Positions 16,541 through 25,188 of a stretch of 64,000 nt of DNA are shown piece after piece; the stretch's first letter is position 1, and each line of letters starts with the position of its first letter. The notes below the pieces were generated by a model that worked only from the letters and a program-made list of their open reading frames with translations, searched no databases and was not told where the DNA came from. Source of the stretch: Hymenobacter lapidarius (lineage in GTDB: Bacteria > Bacteroidota > Bacteroidia > Cytophagales > Hymenobacteraceae). Position numbers and translations under genes: made by a program. The stretch covers positions 1-64,000 of the forward strand of contig NZ_MDZB01000098.1 in the NCBI RefSeq assembly GCF_001816145.1, read 5' to 3'.

Positions 16541-19018
16541 ATGAGAAAACAATACTCTGCTGCTGCATTGCTAATGCTCGGCGCCTTGGCTTCCACCACC
16601 GCCCAGGCTCAGGATGCTACGCGCATCCAAAATAAGATAATTGGGGCCGACAACCAGCCCGAGCTGGTGGTGTTCAACGCCGCCGGTAAGGCCAGCTACA
16701 AAGCCGCCGACGCAGCCGTAGTGTTGCGCCAGCAGCTTAGCCTCACTACCGAGGACCAGATGCTCTCGGTTCGCACCGAAGCCGACCAGTTGGGTTTCAC
16801 CCACCAAAAGTTTTCGCAGTACTACAAAGGCGTAAAGGTGGAGCACGCCAGCTACAGCGTGCACGCCAAAAGCGGCGCAGTAGAAAGCATCAGCGGTGAC
16901 TTTGAGAAAATTACGGGTCTCAACACCACACCTTCGCTCAACGAAGCCGCAGCCCTGGCCCAGGCCTTGGCCAGTGTGGGCGCCCGCAAGTACATGTGGC
17001 AGAACGCCGCCGAGGAAGCCGGCCTGAAGCGCCAGGAAAATAACGCCAAAGCCACCTACGCCCCCAAAGGCGAATTGGTTATTGTGCGCGACGCCCGCCG
17101 CGGCGAGAGCGGCCCGATGGTGCTGGCCTGGAAATTCAACGTGTACGCTGCGCAGCCCATTAGCCGCGCCTTTATCTACGTGGATGCCCGCTCGGGCGAG
17201 GTGGTATTGAAGGACGACATCATCAAGCACGCGGCTGCTACGGGTACGTTCGCTACGGCCTACAGCGGCTCGCGCTCCATGGCCGACGGCACCACCACCA
17301 ACGGCTACTACGTGCGCGAACTGACCCGCGGCAACGGCATCGAAACCTACAACTGCAAAAAGGGCAACAGCTACACCAACGCCGTTGACTTCGTTGACGG
17401 GGATAACAACTGGACGTCGACTGAATACAACAACACGAACATGGATAACACCGCGTTCGATGCCCAGTTTGGTGCCCAGGCCACCTACGACTACTGGAAA
17501 AACGTGCACGCCCGTAACTCCTACGACAACGCGGGCGCTAAAATTAAGAGCTACGTGCACTTCGACGACACCCCCGGCGACGGCGTAGGCTACGAAAACG
17601 CGTACTGGAATGGTTCGGTGATGACCTACGGCGATGGCGCGACGCGCTTCCGTCCGCTGACCTCAATGGACGTGTGCGCCCACGAAATCGGCCACGCCGT
17701 GTGCTCAAGCACCGCCAACCTGACTTACTCAAACGAGTCGGGCGCCATGAACGAAGGCTTCTCCGATATCTGGGGCGCCGCCGTTGAGTCGTACGCCGTG
17801 AACACGCTGGGCGCGACATCGTCGGGCGTAAAAGCGAAGTCTACCTGGCTTATCGGCGAGGAAATTGATAAAGTGCAGGCCGCCCTGCGCTCGATGAGCG
17901 ACCCCAACGCCTTCAATCAGCCCGCTTACTACAAAGGCAACTACTGGTACACCGGCACCGGTGACAACGGTGGCGTGCATACCAACTCGGGCGTGCTCAA
18001 CTATTGGTACTACCTCATCAGCGCGGGCAAAACCGGCACCGATGAAAAAGGCGTGTCTTACTCCGTATCCGGCCTCGGCATCAGCGCATCCGCCAAAATT
18101 GCCTACCGCACCCTGAGCGTGTACCTGACGTCTTCGTCCACATACTCCAACTGCCGCTCGGCCAGCATTCAGGCTGCCAAAGACCTGTACGGTGCCGGCT
18201 CCACGGCCGAGCAGTCGGTGACCAACGCCTGGGCCGCTGTGGGCGTGGGCGCCAAGTATAGCTCCACCACCACTGTTACGTACTGCGCCAGCAAAGGCAC
18301 CAACGTGACCTACGAGTGGATTGACTACGTGAAGCTGGGCACCCTGGCCCGTACTTCGTCCGCCGACGGAGGCTACTACAACGGCACGGCCCTGGCCGCG
18401 CCCAGCATTGGTGCCGGCACGTCGCAAACCGTGAGCTTCAGCGCAGGTTTCTCGGGCACGGCTTACACCGAGTACTGGAAGGTGTACATCGATTACAACC
18501 AAGATGGCGACTTCACCGACGCCAGCGAATTAGTGGTGTCGGGCTCCTCTTCGAGCACTGGCACGCTCAGCGGCACCTTCACCGTGCCGTCTACGGCCAA
18601 AACCGGCAACACCCGGATGCGCTTGGTGATGAGCGATGCTTCGGCTACTACCAGTTGCAACAGCTATAATTACGGCGAAACCGAAGACTACACTGTCAGC
18701 ATCACAGGCGGCGCTGCCATCGCGGGTTTTAGCGGTAGCACCTCCAGCAGCCTGACGGGCAATACCAGCCTGCTCGGCGACGAAGCGGCTCGCACCCTGC
18801 AAGTGTACCCCAACCCCGCTACGGATGCTGTGCGCATCGTGCTGCCCGGTAACGCCGAAGCCACGATGGTAACCGTAACCGACCTGCGCGGCGCCCGCGT
18901 ATCGACCACCACCTTCAGCAACGGTACGCTGAACGTGTCGAGCCTGGCCCGGGGCATGTACACCCTGACCGTAAGCGACGGCCAGAAAACGTTCCACCAG
19001 CGTCTGGTGAAGCAATAA
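16541..19018 (+). CDS. T9SS-secreted M4 (thermolysin-like) metallopeptidase
   Basis: This 825-residue preproprotein has a signal peptide (to AQAQ, about residue 24), an FTP/PepSY propeptide (about 40-230), then the M4 catalytic domain: CAHEIGHAVC near 378-387 gives the HExxH zinc site and NEGFSDIWG near 405-413 the third ligand Glu. A GEVED beta domain follows (about 590-730; YIDYNQDGDFTDASE and YGETEDYTVSI). The last 75 residues are a T9SS type A domain (VYPNPATDAVRI, LARGMYTLTV). The product should be exported across the outer membrane and matured to an extracellular protease. Confidence 0.95.
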   Translation: MRKQYSAAALLMLGALASTTAQAQDATRIQNKIIGADNQPELVVFNAAGKASYKAADAAVVLRQQLSLTTEDQMLSVRTEADQLGFTHQKFSQYYKGVKVEHASYSVHAKSGAVESISGDFEKITGLNTTPSLNEAAALAQALASVGARKYMWQNAAEEAGLKRQENNAKATYAPKGELVIVRDARRGESGPMVLAWKFNVYAAQPISRAFIYVDARSGEVVLKDDIIKHAAATGTFATAYSGSRSMADGTTTNGYYVRELTRGNGIETYNCKKGNSYTNAVDFVDGDNNWTSTEYNNTNMDNTAFDAQFGAQATYDYWKNVHARNSYDNAGAKIKSYVHFDDTPGDGVGYENAYWNGSVMTYGDGATRFRPLTSMDVCAHEIGHAVCSSTANLTYSNESGAMNEGFSDIWGAAVESYAVNTLGATSSGVKAKSTWLIGEEIDKVQAALRSMSDPNAFNQPAYYKGNYWYTGTGDNGGVHTNSGVLNYWYYLISAGKTGTDEKGVSYSVSGLGISASAKIAYRTLSVYLTSSSTYSNCRSASIQAAKDLYGAGSTAEQSVTNAWAAVGVGAKYSSTTTVTYCASKGTNVTYEWIDYVKLGTLARTSSADGGYYNGTALAAPSIGAGTSQTVSFSAGFSGTAYTEYWKVYIDYNQDGDFTDASELVVSGSSSSTGTLSGTFTVPSTAKTGNTRMRLVMSDASATTSCNSYNYGETEDYTVSITGGAAIAGFSGSTSSSLTGNTSLLGDEAARTLQVYPNPATDAVRIVLPGNAEATMVTVTDLRGARVSTTTFSNGTLNVSSLARGMYTLTVSDGQKTFHQRLVKQ

Positions 19019-19040
19019 GCTTCCCGGATGTAAGTACCTG

Positions 19041-19076
19041 AAAAGGGCCGCTGACTAAGTCAGCGGCCCTTTTTTG
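19041..19076 (+). terminator. Terminator of the M4 peptidase gene
   Basis: AAAAGGGCCGCTGACT pairs with AGTCAGCGGCCCTTTT around AA and runs into T6. Confidence 0.92.
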
Positions 19077-19101
19077 TTCCGTGTTGGCGATGAGGGAAAT
19101 G

Positions 19102-19136
19102 CAAAAAGCCCGTCAGCATTGCTGGCGGGCCTTTCG
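19102..19136 (-). terminator. Terminator of the outer-membrane barrel gene
   Basis: Read on the minus strand, GGCCCGCCAGC pairs with GCTGACGGGC (one G-T) and ends in TTTTT. It lies 30 bases past the stop of the minus-strand gene. Confidence 0.8.
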
Positions 19137-19164
19137 TTGGTCTGATTTGGCGGTGGATAGCGCC

Positions 19165-19908
19165 TTACCGCAGGGAGTAATCCAGCTTCAACATCACTGT
19201 TGCGAAACCGTCTTTGCTCTGGGAGGCTCCGCCCAGGCGGGTGCTGGCATCGTCCAGCTGGTCGGTGGACGTGATGTAGTAGTTGGCTTCAAGGCCGGCG
19301 CGCAGCCGGTCCAGCACGCGCACGCTGAAGCCGCCGCCCACTGGGACCACCCCGGCCAGGGCGGGGTAATCGTTGCGCTCGGAGGGCAGATAAGTAGTGC
19401 TGTTAGTGGGGCGCTCCGTACCATTGTAGGCGCTGGGATTGTATAGCAGAAAGCCTGCACCGGCTTGCACATAGAGCTGGAAAGTGGGGGCCTCCGCCAA
19501 AGAGCTGGCGTAAATGGATTCGTCGCGAAACAAATCGTAGCGGAAGAATACCGTCCCCAGGCCGTTGTTGCTGGTGAAAGCCAGGCCGCGCTCCCGGGCC
19601 TGGTCGCGGGCGCCCAGGTAGGCGTAGGAAAGCTCGCTGCCGATGTGGAAGTGGGGCGTCAGGCGCTGGAGCACGCCCACACTCACGGCGGGGCCAAAGA
19701 AATTGTCGCCCGGGCTGTTGCCCAAATCGCCGTTGTAGAGTGCTGTGCCCGCGGCCAGGGTCAGGTGCAGGGGCCCCCGGTAGTAGGGGCGGCCCTGGCT
19801 GTCGTAATGCCGAACCTTGTAATGGTACTGGGCCAAAGCAGAGTGGCTGCTGAAAATTCCAGCGGCTACTATCCCGAAAGCTAACGCGCGAAACCGCATA
19901 CTATCCAA
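19165..19908 (-). CDS. Outer-membrane beta-barrel protein
   Basis: A protein of 247 residues with an N-terminal signal peptide (to ALAQ, about 27) and a mature part made of alternating amphipathic strands: LHLTLAAGTALYNGDLG, FHIGSELSYAYLG, FQLYVQAGAGFLLY, GFSVRVLDRLRAGLEANYYI and a final strand ending in FATVMLKLDYSLR. This is the OmpW/OprF-like eight-strand pattern. An alternative start is Met4 at 19899. It is monocistronic with its own terminator. Its ligand or role is unknown. Confidence 0.75.
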   Translation of the reverse strand: MDSMRFRALAFGIVAAGIFSSHSALAQYHYKVRHYDSQGRPYYRGPLHLTLAAGTALYNGDLGNSPGDNFFGPAVSVGVLQRLTPHFHIGSELSYAYLGARDQARERGLAFTSNNGLGTVFFRYDLFRDESIYASSLAEAPTFQLYVQAGAGFLLYNPSAYNGTERPTNSTTYLPSERNDYPALAGVVPVGGGFSVRVLDRLRAGLEANYYITSTDQLDDASTRLGGASQSKDGFATVMLKLDYSLR

Positions 19909-19977
19909 TTAGAGTGAACAAAACCATTTATACGGCCGACAACGAGCAAACCGCTGAAAACAAGATGGCCCAAAATT

Positions 19978-20751
19978 TTATTTGAAGATGCCCTTCGGGT
20001 CGGCCAGCTTGTCTTTGAGGTCGCTGATGAGGTCAAAATCGAGGCTGCTCACGTTCATGGACTGGCCTTTGTGCACGGCGTCCCAGGCTTCGGCGTATTT
20101 TTCCTGGTAGTAAAGGCCGCGGGCCAGCTGCTGCCACGCCACAGCGTTGGCGGGCTCGGTGGTGGTGGCCCGCTGCAGCAAGTCCATGCCGGTGCTCAGG
20201 TCTTTTTTCTTTTTGGTTTTGCCGTAGCGAATGAGGTAGCTCGCGCCCAGGTCGCCCATGAGCAGCGTGTTGCCGGGAGCCAGCGCGTAGCCCTTGGCCA
20301 GCAGCTCAATGGCGGCATCGGAGGCGGCGCGGTTGCTGGCCACAATGCCCAGGCCGCGGTAGGCCTCGGCGTTTTTGGGGTCGAGCACCCACGCCAGGTT
20401 GAAGCGGTAGGCGGCGGTGTCGGGCTGGTTTTCGCCCAGGTACTCGTAGCCCTTGGTGGTGAAAAACGCGCTGGCTTCGGCAGCCGAAGCAAAGCTGGCG
20501 GCAATGGCTTTGAGCTGGGTTTCGCCGATAAGCTGGGTGGCCTGGGCAGGCGTGAGGCCCCCAAACAGGGGCTGCAGGCGGGCCGGTTGCGCGGCCGTGC
20601 CGGCCGCAGTGACCAAGCTGCCGTCGGCGTTAATGGCAGAAGTGGTGCGGCCTTTGCGCTGGGCCTGGGCCGGCGAAGCGAACAGCAGCCCCAGCAGCAC
20701 AGCGGCGGCCAGAGACTGCGAAACGTTTTTGAGCGAAACGGAAATCAACAC
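19978..20751 (-). CDS. Tetratricopeptide-repeat protein, exported
   Basis: The protein holds a signal peptide (SLAAAVLLGLLFASPAQAQ) and then three to four TPR units, of which AYRFNLAWVLDPKNAEAYRG and the later LARGLYYQEKYAEAWDAV are clearest. No ATG precedes the signal closely; I place the start at the GTG at 20751, with a TTG just after it as alternative. The only in-frame ATG, at 20856, would add 35 residues that overlap the likely promoter. It probably acts as a periplasmic scaffold. Genes on both sides are separately transcribed. Confidence 0.7.
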   Translation of the reverse strand: MLISVSLKNVSQSLAAAVLLGLLFASPAQAQRKGRTTSAINADGSLVTAAGTAAQPARLQPLFGGLTPAQATQLIGETQLKAIAASFASAAEASAFFTTKGYEYLGENQPDTAAYRFNLAWVLDPKNAEAYRGLGIVASNRAASDAAIELLAKGYALAPGNTLLMGDLGASYLIRYGKTKKKKDLSTGMDLLQRATTTEPANAVAWQQLARGLYYQEKYAEAWDAVHKGQSMNVSSLDFDLISDLKDKLADPKGIFK

Positions 20752-20939
20752 AGGAATGAAAATAAATAGGGTAGGAGCCCAACTACCGTAAAAAGGGGCG
20801 AACACGGTTTCAGACAAAGATAAAGCCAATACTTCCAAGCCCCTCCCCCGCTCCAAACGGGGCCATGGGCAAACTGTGGCGGGCCCAAGGGCGTAGGTGA
20901 GCCACCTCGCCAGTGGTTGGCGGCGGTCTTTTGTCCTTT

Positions 20940-21824
20940 ATGCGTCGTTTCCTTTTGTTGATGCCCGTGGCCCTGCTGCTGGCCGCTGTGGTAGTAATGC
21001 TGGCCACTGAGTATGTAGTAGCTCGCCCCAGCCGCCGCGCCAAAGACGTGGCGTACCTGCCCGCCACGGCCCCCGGGTTTGATAAAGAGCGGCACATCCT
21101 GGATGTGTATTCGCCCAAGAAAAAGGCTCCCACGGCGGGCGGCTACCCGGTGGTGCTGTTCATTCACGGCGGCAGCTGGACCAGCGGCAGCAAGAACATC
21201 TACACCTTCATCGGGCGGCGCCTGGCCAAGCAGGGCGTGGTGGTCGTCGTCATCAACTACCGCCTGGCGCCGCCCGTGCACGTGCCCGAGCAGGCCGCCG
21301 ACTGCGCCCGCGCCCTGGCCTGGACCGTGCAGAACATCACTTCTTACGGCGGCGACCCGGCCCGCGTCTTCGTAATGGGCCACTCGGCCGGCGGCGGCCT
21401 AGCCGCCCTGCTGGCCACCGACGATGCGCTACTCGCCGCCAATGGCCTGCCCCAAAACCCCGTGCGCGGCGCCATCATGGACGACCCCGCGGGCCTGGAC
21501 ATGTACAGCTACCTCAAGGAAATGAAGTACGAGGGCGACCAGCAATACCTCGTGCCCTTCGGCAACGACCCCGCCGTGTGGAAGGACCAGTCGCCCATCT
21601 ACAAGATTCGGCCGGGCATTCCGCCGTTCCTTTTCTACATCGGCGGCGAAACTTATCCCAGTATCAGCGGCAGCTCGGGCCGCTTCCGCGACCGCCTCAA
21701 GGCCATTGGCCAGCCGGCGCCCTACACCGTCATTCCCGGCCGCCACCACATTCCCATGGTGCTGCAGCTTTATTGGCAGAATAATATTATCTACAAAGGC
21801 CTGCTGAAAATGGTGGGGGCGTAG
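20940..21824 (+). CDS. Alpha/beta hydrolase, esterase/lipase type
   Basis: The 294-residue protein begins with a hydrophobic anchor or signal (MRRFLLLMPVALLLAAVVV). FIHGGSW near 72-78 is the oxyanion-hole motif of the HSL/BD-FAE esterase group, GHSAGGG near 146-152 holds the nucleophile Ser and GRHHIPM near 266 the catalytic His. The Asp lies in the region between. Such enzymes hydrolyse short acyl esters, including carbohydrate esters. The ATG at 20940 was chosen because the upstream in-frame codons are not signal-like. Confidence 0.85.
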   Translation: MRRFLLLMPVALLLAAVVVMLATEYVVARPSRRAKDVAYLPATAPGFDKERHILDVYSPKKKAPTAGGYPVVLFIHGGSWTSGSKNIYTFIGRRLAKQGVVVVVINYRLAPPVHVPEQAADCARALAWTVQNITSYGGDPARVFVMGHSAGGGLAALLATDDALLAANGLPQNPVRGAIMDDPAGLDMYSYLKEMKYEGDQQYLVPFGNDPAVWKDQSPIYKIRPGIPPFLFYIGGETYPSISGSSGRFRDRLKAIGQPAPYTVIPGRHHIPMVLQLYWQNNIIYKGLLKMVGA

Positions 21825-21842
21825 CACCAGAACTGTAAGTTT

Positions 21843-21945
21843 AAGAACGTCATGCTGGGCGCAGCCGAAGCATCGCTACCGCAGCAGTTACTCCGAATTA
21901 CTTGCACGGTAGCGATGCTTCGGCTGCGCTCAGCATGACGTTCTT
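21843..21945. repeat. Dispersed hairpin repeat, best copy
   Basis: Two arms of about 39 bases (21843-21881 and 21907-21945) are nearly perfect inverted copies, carrying GTCATGCTGrGCGCAGCCGAAGCATC. They lie between the convergent esterase and ogt genes and could form a very long stem that stops transcription from either side. Related sequences occur near 33821-33928 and 38551-38580. Confidence 0.85.
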
Positions 21946-21975
21946 TTTTATTGCCTTATTCCCTTTAACACCATC

Positions 21976-22467
21976 TCACCCAAACAACCCGCCCTGCCGC
22001 ACAGGCTGCTCAAATTCCAGCAGCCACTTCTTGCGGTGCATGCCGCCCGCATAGCCCGTCAGGCTGCCATCGGCCCCGATGATGCGGTGGCAGGGCCACA
22101 CAATGGCCAGCGGGTTCTGGCCATTGGCCGCGCCCACGGCCCGCACCGATTTCGGATTGTTCAGCAGCCTGGCCACGTCGAGGTACGACGCCGTGCGGCC
22201 GTAGCCAATGCCCCCCAGGGCCTGCCACACCTGGCGTTGAAACTCGGTGCCGGCTTCGGGCGCATAGGTCAGGTTGAAATCGCGCAGCTCGCGCCCAAAG
22301 TAGGCCCGTAGCTGCCGATGCCCGTCCTGCAAACAGGCGGGAACCGCGTGCGCCGGCGTCGCCGCGAGCCCTTCGTTGTGCTGGAAGCTGACCGCGCTCA
22401 ACCCGGCATCGGAGCCCGTGAGCGAGAGCAGGCCCAGGGGAGAATCCAGGTACGCTGTAGTTGCCAT
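21976..22467 (-). CDS. ogt: Methylated-DNA-protein cysteine methyltransferase
   Basis: A 163-residue single-domain repair protein that removes alkyl groups from O6-alkylguanine onto its own cysteine. The acceptor is Cys126 in WPCHRIIG, one residue different from the usual IPCHRVI; the Asn hinge and RTASYLDVARLL helix-turn-helix arginine region (about 91-102) are present, and the C-terminal GYAGGMHRKKWLLEFE is standard. No Ada regulatory domain is attached. TACTTTTA stands directly before the ATG and may be its -7 element. Confidence 0.93.
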   Translation of the reverse strand: MATTAYLDSPLGLLSLTGSDAGLSAVSFQHNEGLAATPAHAVPACLQDGHRQLRAYFGRELRDFNLTYAPEAGTEFQRQVWQALGGIGYGRTASYLDVARLLNNPKSVRAVGAANGQNPLAIVWPCHRIIGADGSLTGYAGGMHRKKWLLEFEQPVRQGGLFG

Positions 22468-22508
22468 GGTTTAAAAGTAGCCACGGCCCGTGACAGGCGG
22501 GCCGGTGC

Positions 22509-23684
22509 CTACCGATGGCCAGCCGCGAGCGCGGCGGCTACCACTACGGCCTGCGCCTCGTGCAGGGCTTCGGCGCTGGGCTGGTGCAGCACGCGGGCGG
22601 GGCCGGGCTGGCTCAGGTCGGCGTCCCAGAGGCCGGACTGATGCCACTGGTCGAGGTGGTCCCAGTCGGGCCGGTCCACAATAGGGTAGAGGCAGGCGCC
22701 CCAAAGCGGCAGGCCTTCGCTGAGGACGGCAGCGCATTCTTCCCCAATCATGCGCAGCCACTGCGGCCGGTGTTCGCCGGGGTGGCTGGTCTCGGTGAGG
22801 GCAAAGGGGCGGTGGTAGCGCTGGTAGGCGTCGCGCAGCAGCGTGCGCAGGGGGCGCCAGCGCGGGTCGTGCACCTCATCGTTCCAACCCAGTTTCCAGT
22901 CCGTGTGGTTCTGCCACTGGTTGTCATAGTAATAGTTGAAGCCCACCATGTCGAGCAGCTCGGGGCGGCCGCCCAGCTCCGGACACAGGCGCCCGGAGAG
23001 GATGTCGGTGGCCTGAAACTGGTTGCGGTGCCCTTCCTCGGCTTCGCGCCGCTGTTTGGGCGTGGGCTGCAACGGCGGCACGATGTTCACGAGCGGCTCG
23101 GTGGTGAGCATGCGGATGCCGGAGTCGGCTTCGCGCAGGGCGTGGGCGCCTTCAATGTAGGCGCGCATCAGGCCGTATTTCACTTCCCAGCCCTGGTGGT
23201 TGCAATAGGGCGTTGTGCCCCGGGCATCGCCCCCAAGCCAGGAAATAAAGCTCACCTCGTTGATGGGCGTTACGATGAGCACATCATCGGGCCGCTGGCT
23301 GCGGTAGAACGCCACAAAGGCGCGGCACAGCGCCGCAAAGCGCCGGGCAAACAGCGGGTGCAGCGGCGTGAGGTCGTCGGGGTAGCCGAAATGGCACAAG
23401 TCCCACACCTGCTGAATGCCGTGGCGCTGGCCTGCTTCCAGCATGGTTTGCACCGTGCTGAAATCGTACTGGTAAGGCGTCTTTTCGATGTGAGCCCAAC
23501 GAATGCCTTCGCGCACGGTGCGCACCTGAAACGGGTGGAGCGCCGCGTAGTCTTCGTCGATGAGCTGCAAGTGGCCGGTGAGCGGCAGAAAGTCGACGCG
23601 GTGCCCAAAGGCGTTGAGCTGGTCAGTGCATTCATAGCCACCCCACCAAAACGAGCGGAAGGGGCTTGAGGAAGGTATTGTCAT
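22509..23684 (-). CDS. Glycoside hydrolase, clan-A TIM barrel
   Basis: The 391-residue protein has no signal peptide. It resembles GH1/GH5-like beta-glucosidases: TPINEVSF places an acid/base Glu at 143 at the end of strand 4, and LTETSHPG a nucleophile Glu at 298 at strand 7; DMVGFNYYYD lies at the strand-6 position. The family is not certain and the substrate cannot be predicted. It may be cytoplasmic. The start ATG is 42 bases upstream of nothing coding, and it shares direction with ogt and the CDF gene. Confidence 0.75.
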   Translation of the reverse strand: MTIPSSSPFRSFWWGGYECTDQLNAFGHRVDFLPLTGHLQLIDEDYAALHPFQVRTVREGIRWAHIEKTPYQYDFSTVQTMLEAGQRHGIQQVWDLCHFGYPDDLTPLHPLFARRFAALCRAFVAFYRSQRPDDVLIVTPINEVSFISWLGGDARGTTPYCNHQGWEVKYGLMRAYIEGAHALREADSGIRMLTTEPLVNIVPPLQPTPKQRREAEEGHRNQFQATDILSGRLCPELGGRPELLDMVGFNYYYDNQWQNHTDWKLGWNDEVHDPRWRPLRTLLRDAYQRYHRPFALTETSHPGEHRPQWLRMIGEECAAVLSEGLPLWGACLYPIVDRPDWDHLDQWHQSGLWDADLSQPGPARVLHQPSAEALHEAQAVVVAAALAAGHR

Positions 23685-23722
23685 GGCAGATAAGCTAACA
23701 GGTTGCCCTGAGCGTGGTCTGG

Positions 23723-24670
23723 CTAGCCCGCCGCCGGTTGGGCGCTGCCCGCGCCGTGGTGCGTAAGCGCGCTGGCCTCAATAAAAATCCGTTTAAAGTC
23801 CGGGTATTTGGCCTTGATGGCGGTTTGCAGGCGCTCCACGGCTTCTTCAACTTCCACGGCGGTAAGCTGGTCGCGGAACGAAATGTCCAGGGCCAGCACG
23901 GCATCGGTGGGGCCCAGGTACATGGTGAGGGGCGTGCGCAACTGTTCCACAGCCGCGTCCTGACGGGCCAGGGCTTCGAGGTCGCGCAGTACGGCTTCGT
24001 CGGCGCCCTCGCCCAGCAGCAGGCCCTTGGCTTCGCCCAGCATAAATACGGCCATGCCCACCAGCAGCAGCCCGATGAGCATGGAGGCGCCGCCGTCAAA
24101 GTACAGGTTGTTGAGCAGGTGCCCGAAGTAGATGCCGGCCAGCGCGATGAGCAGGCCCACCAGCGCGGCCAAGTCTTCGAGCAGAATGGCGAACACGGCC
24201 GGGTCGCGGCTGCGGCGCAGGGCCTGCCAGAAACCGAAGTCGCCTTGGGTTTTGCGGAACTCGCGGTAGGCCAGCGTGCAGGCCACGCCTTCAAAAATGA
24301 TGGCCAGGCCGAGCACCCAGTAGTTCCAGGTAGGGTCGTTGAGGGGGGCAGGGGTTTGCAGGTACTGGTAGCCTTTGTAAAGCGACATGCCGCCACCCAC
24401 GGCGAAGATGAGCACGGCCACAATCACGGTCCAGAAGTAGATTTCCTTGCTGTAGCCGAAGGGGTGCTTGGCATCGGCAGGGCGGGCGCTGCGGCTCATG
24501 CCGAACAGTATCAGCATGCCGTTGCCACTGTCGACGAGGGAGTGAATGCCTTCCGACATCATGGCCGCGCTGCCCGTGAAAAACGCCGCCACGAACTTGG
24601 AAACGGCAATGGCCAGATTGGCCACAATGGCGCCGTAAACGACTATTTTGGAAGAAGAGGCACCGGCCAT
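23723..24670 (-). CDS. Cation diffusion facilitator transporter
   Basis: A CDF metal exporter of 315 residues with six predicted membrane helices. HSLVDSGN (43-50) gives the His/Asp pair of helix 2, and a second site in helix 5 lies near HLLNNLYFDGGAS (about 167-180). The C-terminal cytoplasmic domain (about 215-305) has the expected alpha-beta dimer fold. It likely exports Zn2+, Fe2+ or Mn2+ in exchange for protons. A truncated relative lies immediately upstream on the same strand. Confidence 0.92.
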   Translation of the reverse strand: MAGASSSKIVVYGAIVANLAIAVSKFVAAFFTGSAAMMSEGIHSLVDSGNGMLILFGMSRSARPADAKHPFGYSKEIYFWTVIVAVLIFAVGGGMSLYKGYQYLQTPAPLNDPTWNYWVLGLAIIFEGVACTLAYREFRKTQGDFGFWQALRRSRDPAVFAILLEDLAALVGLLIALAGIYFGHLLNNLYFDGGASMLIGLLLVGMAVFMLGEAKGLLLGEGADEAVLRDLEALARQDAAVEQLRTPLTMYLGPTDAVLALDISFRDQLTAVEVEEAVERLQTAIKAKYPDFKRIFIEASALTHHGAGSAQPAAG

Positions 24671-24735
24671 AACGGAGCAAATGAGGGAAAAAGAGCAGAA
24701 TAGCTGCCTACGCCTACGTAGACTTAGCCAAGAGG

Positions 24736-25017
24736 TTAGTCGACCACGGCGCTGCCCACCCGCTCTTTTTCCCCAATGGCCTTGGCCTCGACAAAAATGC
24801 GCTTGAACTCCGGGTACTTGGCCCGAATGGCACGCTGGTGCACCCCAAACAGGATTAGCACGCCGTTGCCGCTGTCCACCAGCGAGTGAATGCCCTCGGA
24901 TAGCATGGCCGAGGAACCCGTGAAAAATGCCGCCGTGAATTTGCTGATGGCAATGGCAATATTGGCCCCAATAGCCCCGTAAATGGCCAGTTTGGAACCG
25001 GAAGCAGTTGTACTCAT
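24736..25017 (-). pseudogene. Internally deleted CDF transporter copy
   Basis: The 93-codon frame joins the first 58 residues of a CDF protein ([20 protein letters not shown] through [15 protein letters not shown]) directly to its last 30 or so ([20 protein letters not shown]). Compared with the neighbour at 23723-24670, about 228 residues of membrane helices 3-6 and most of the C-terminal domain are missing. The frame stays open across the junction at about residues 58-62, so a small protein could still be made, but it cannot transport by itself. It is most simply the remnant of a tandem duplication. Confidence 0.8.
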
Positions 25018-25188
25018 GCCGGGCCTTACGGCATAATCCGCGCTGGTGTTGGCAAGCGGGGCCTTATGCCGCCCGCAGGCCTGGCCGGAGGTGGCTTCAA
25101 CTCCCGATTTACCCTCCGCTACCGGGCAAAGGAGCAGCAGCCTACGGAGGAGGCTAGAACTAGCGCATCAGGCACTACTTTCGTCCCC

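Noticed and set aside
20752..20856. Extra 35-residue N-terminus for the TPR protein
   Set aside because: It precedes a full signal peptide, contains a second hydrophobic run and overlaps the divergent promoter region.
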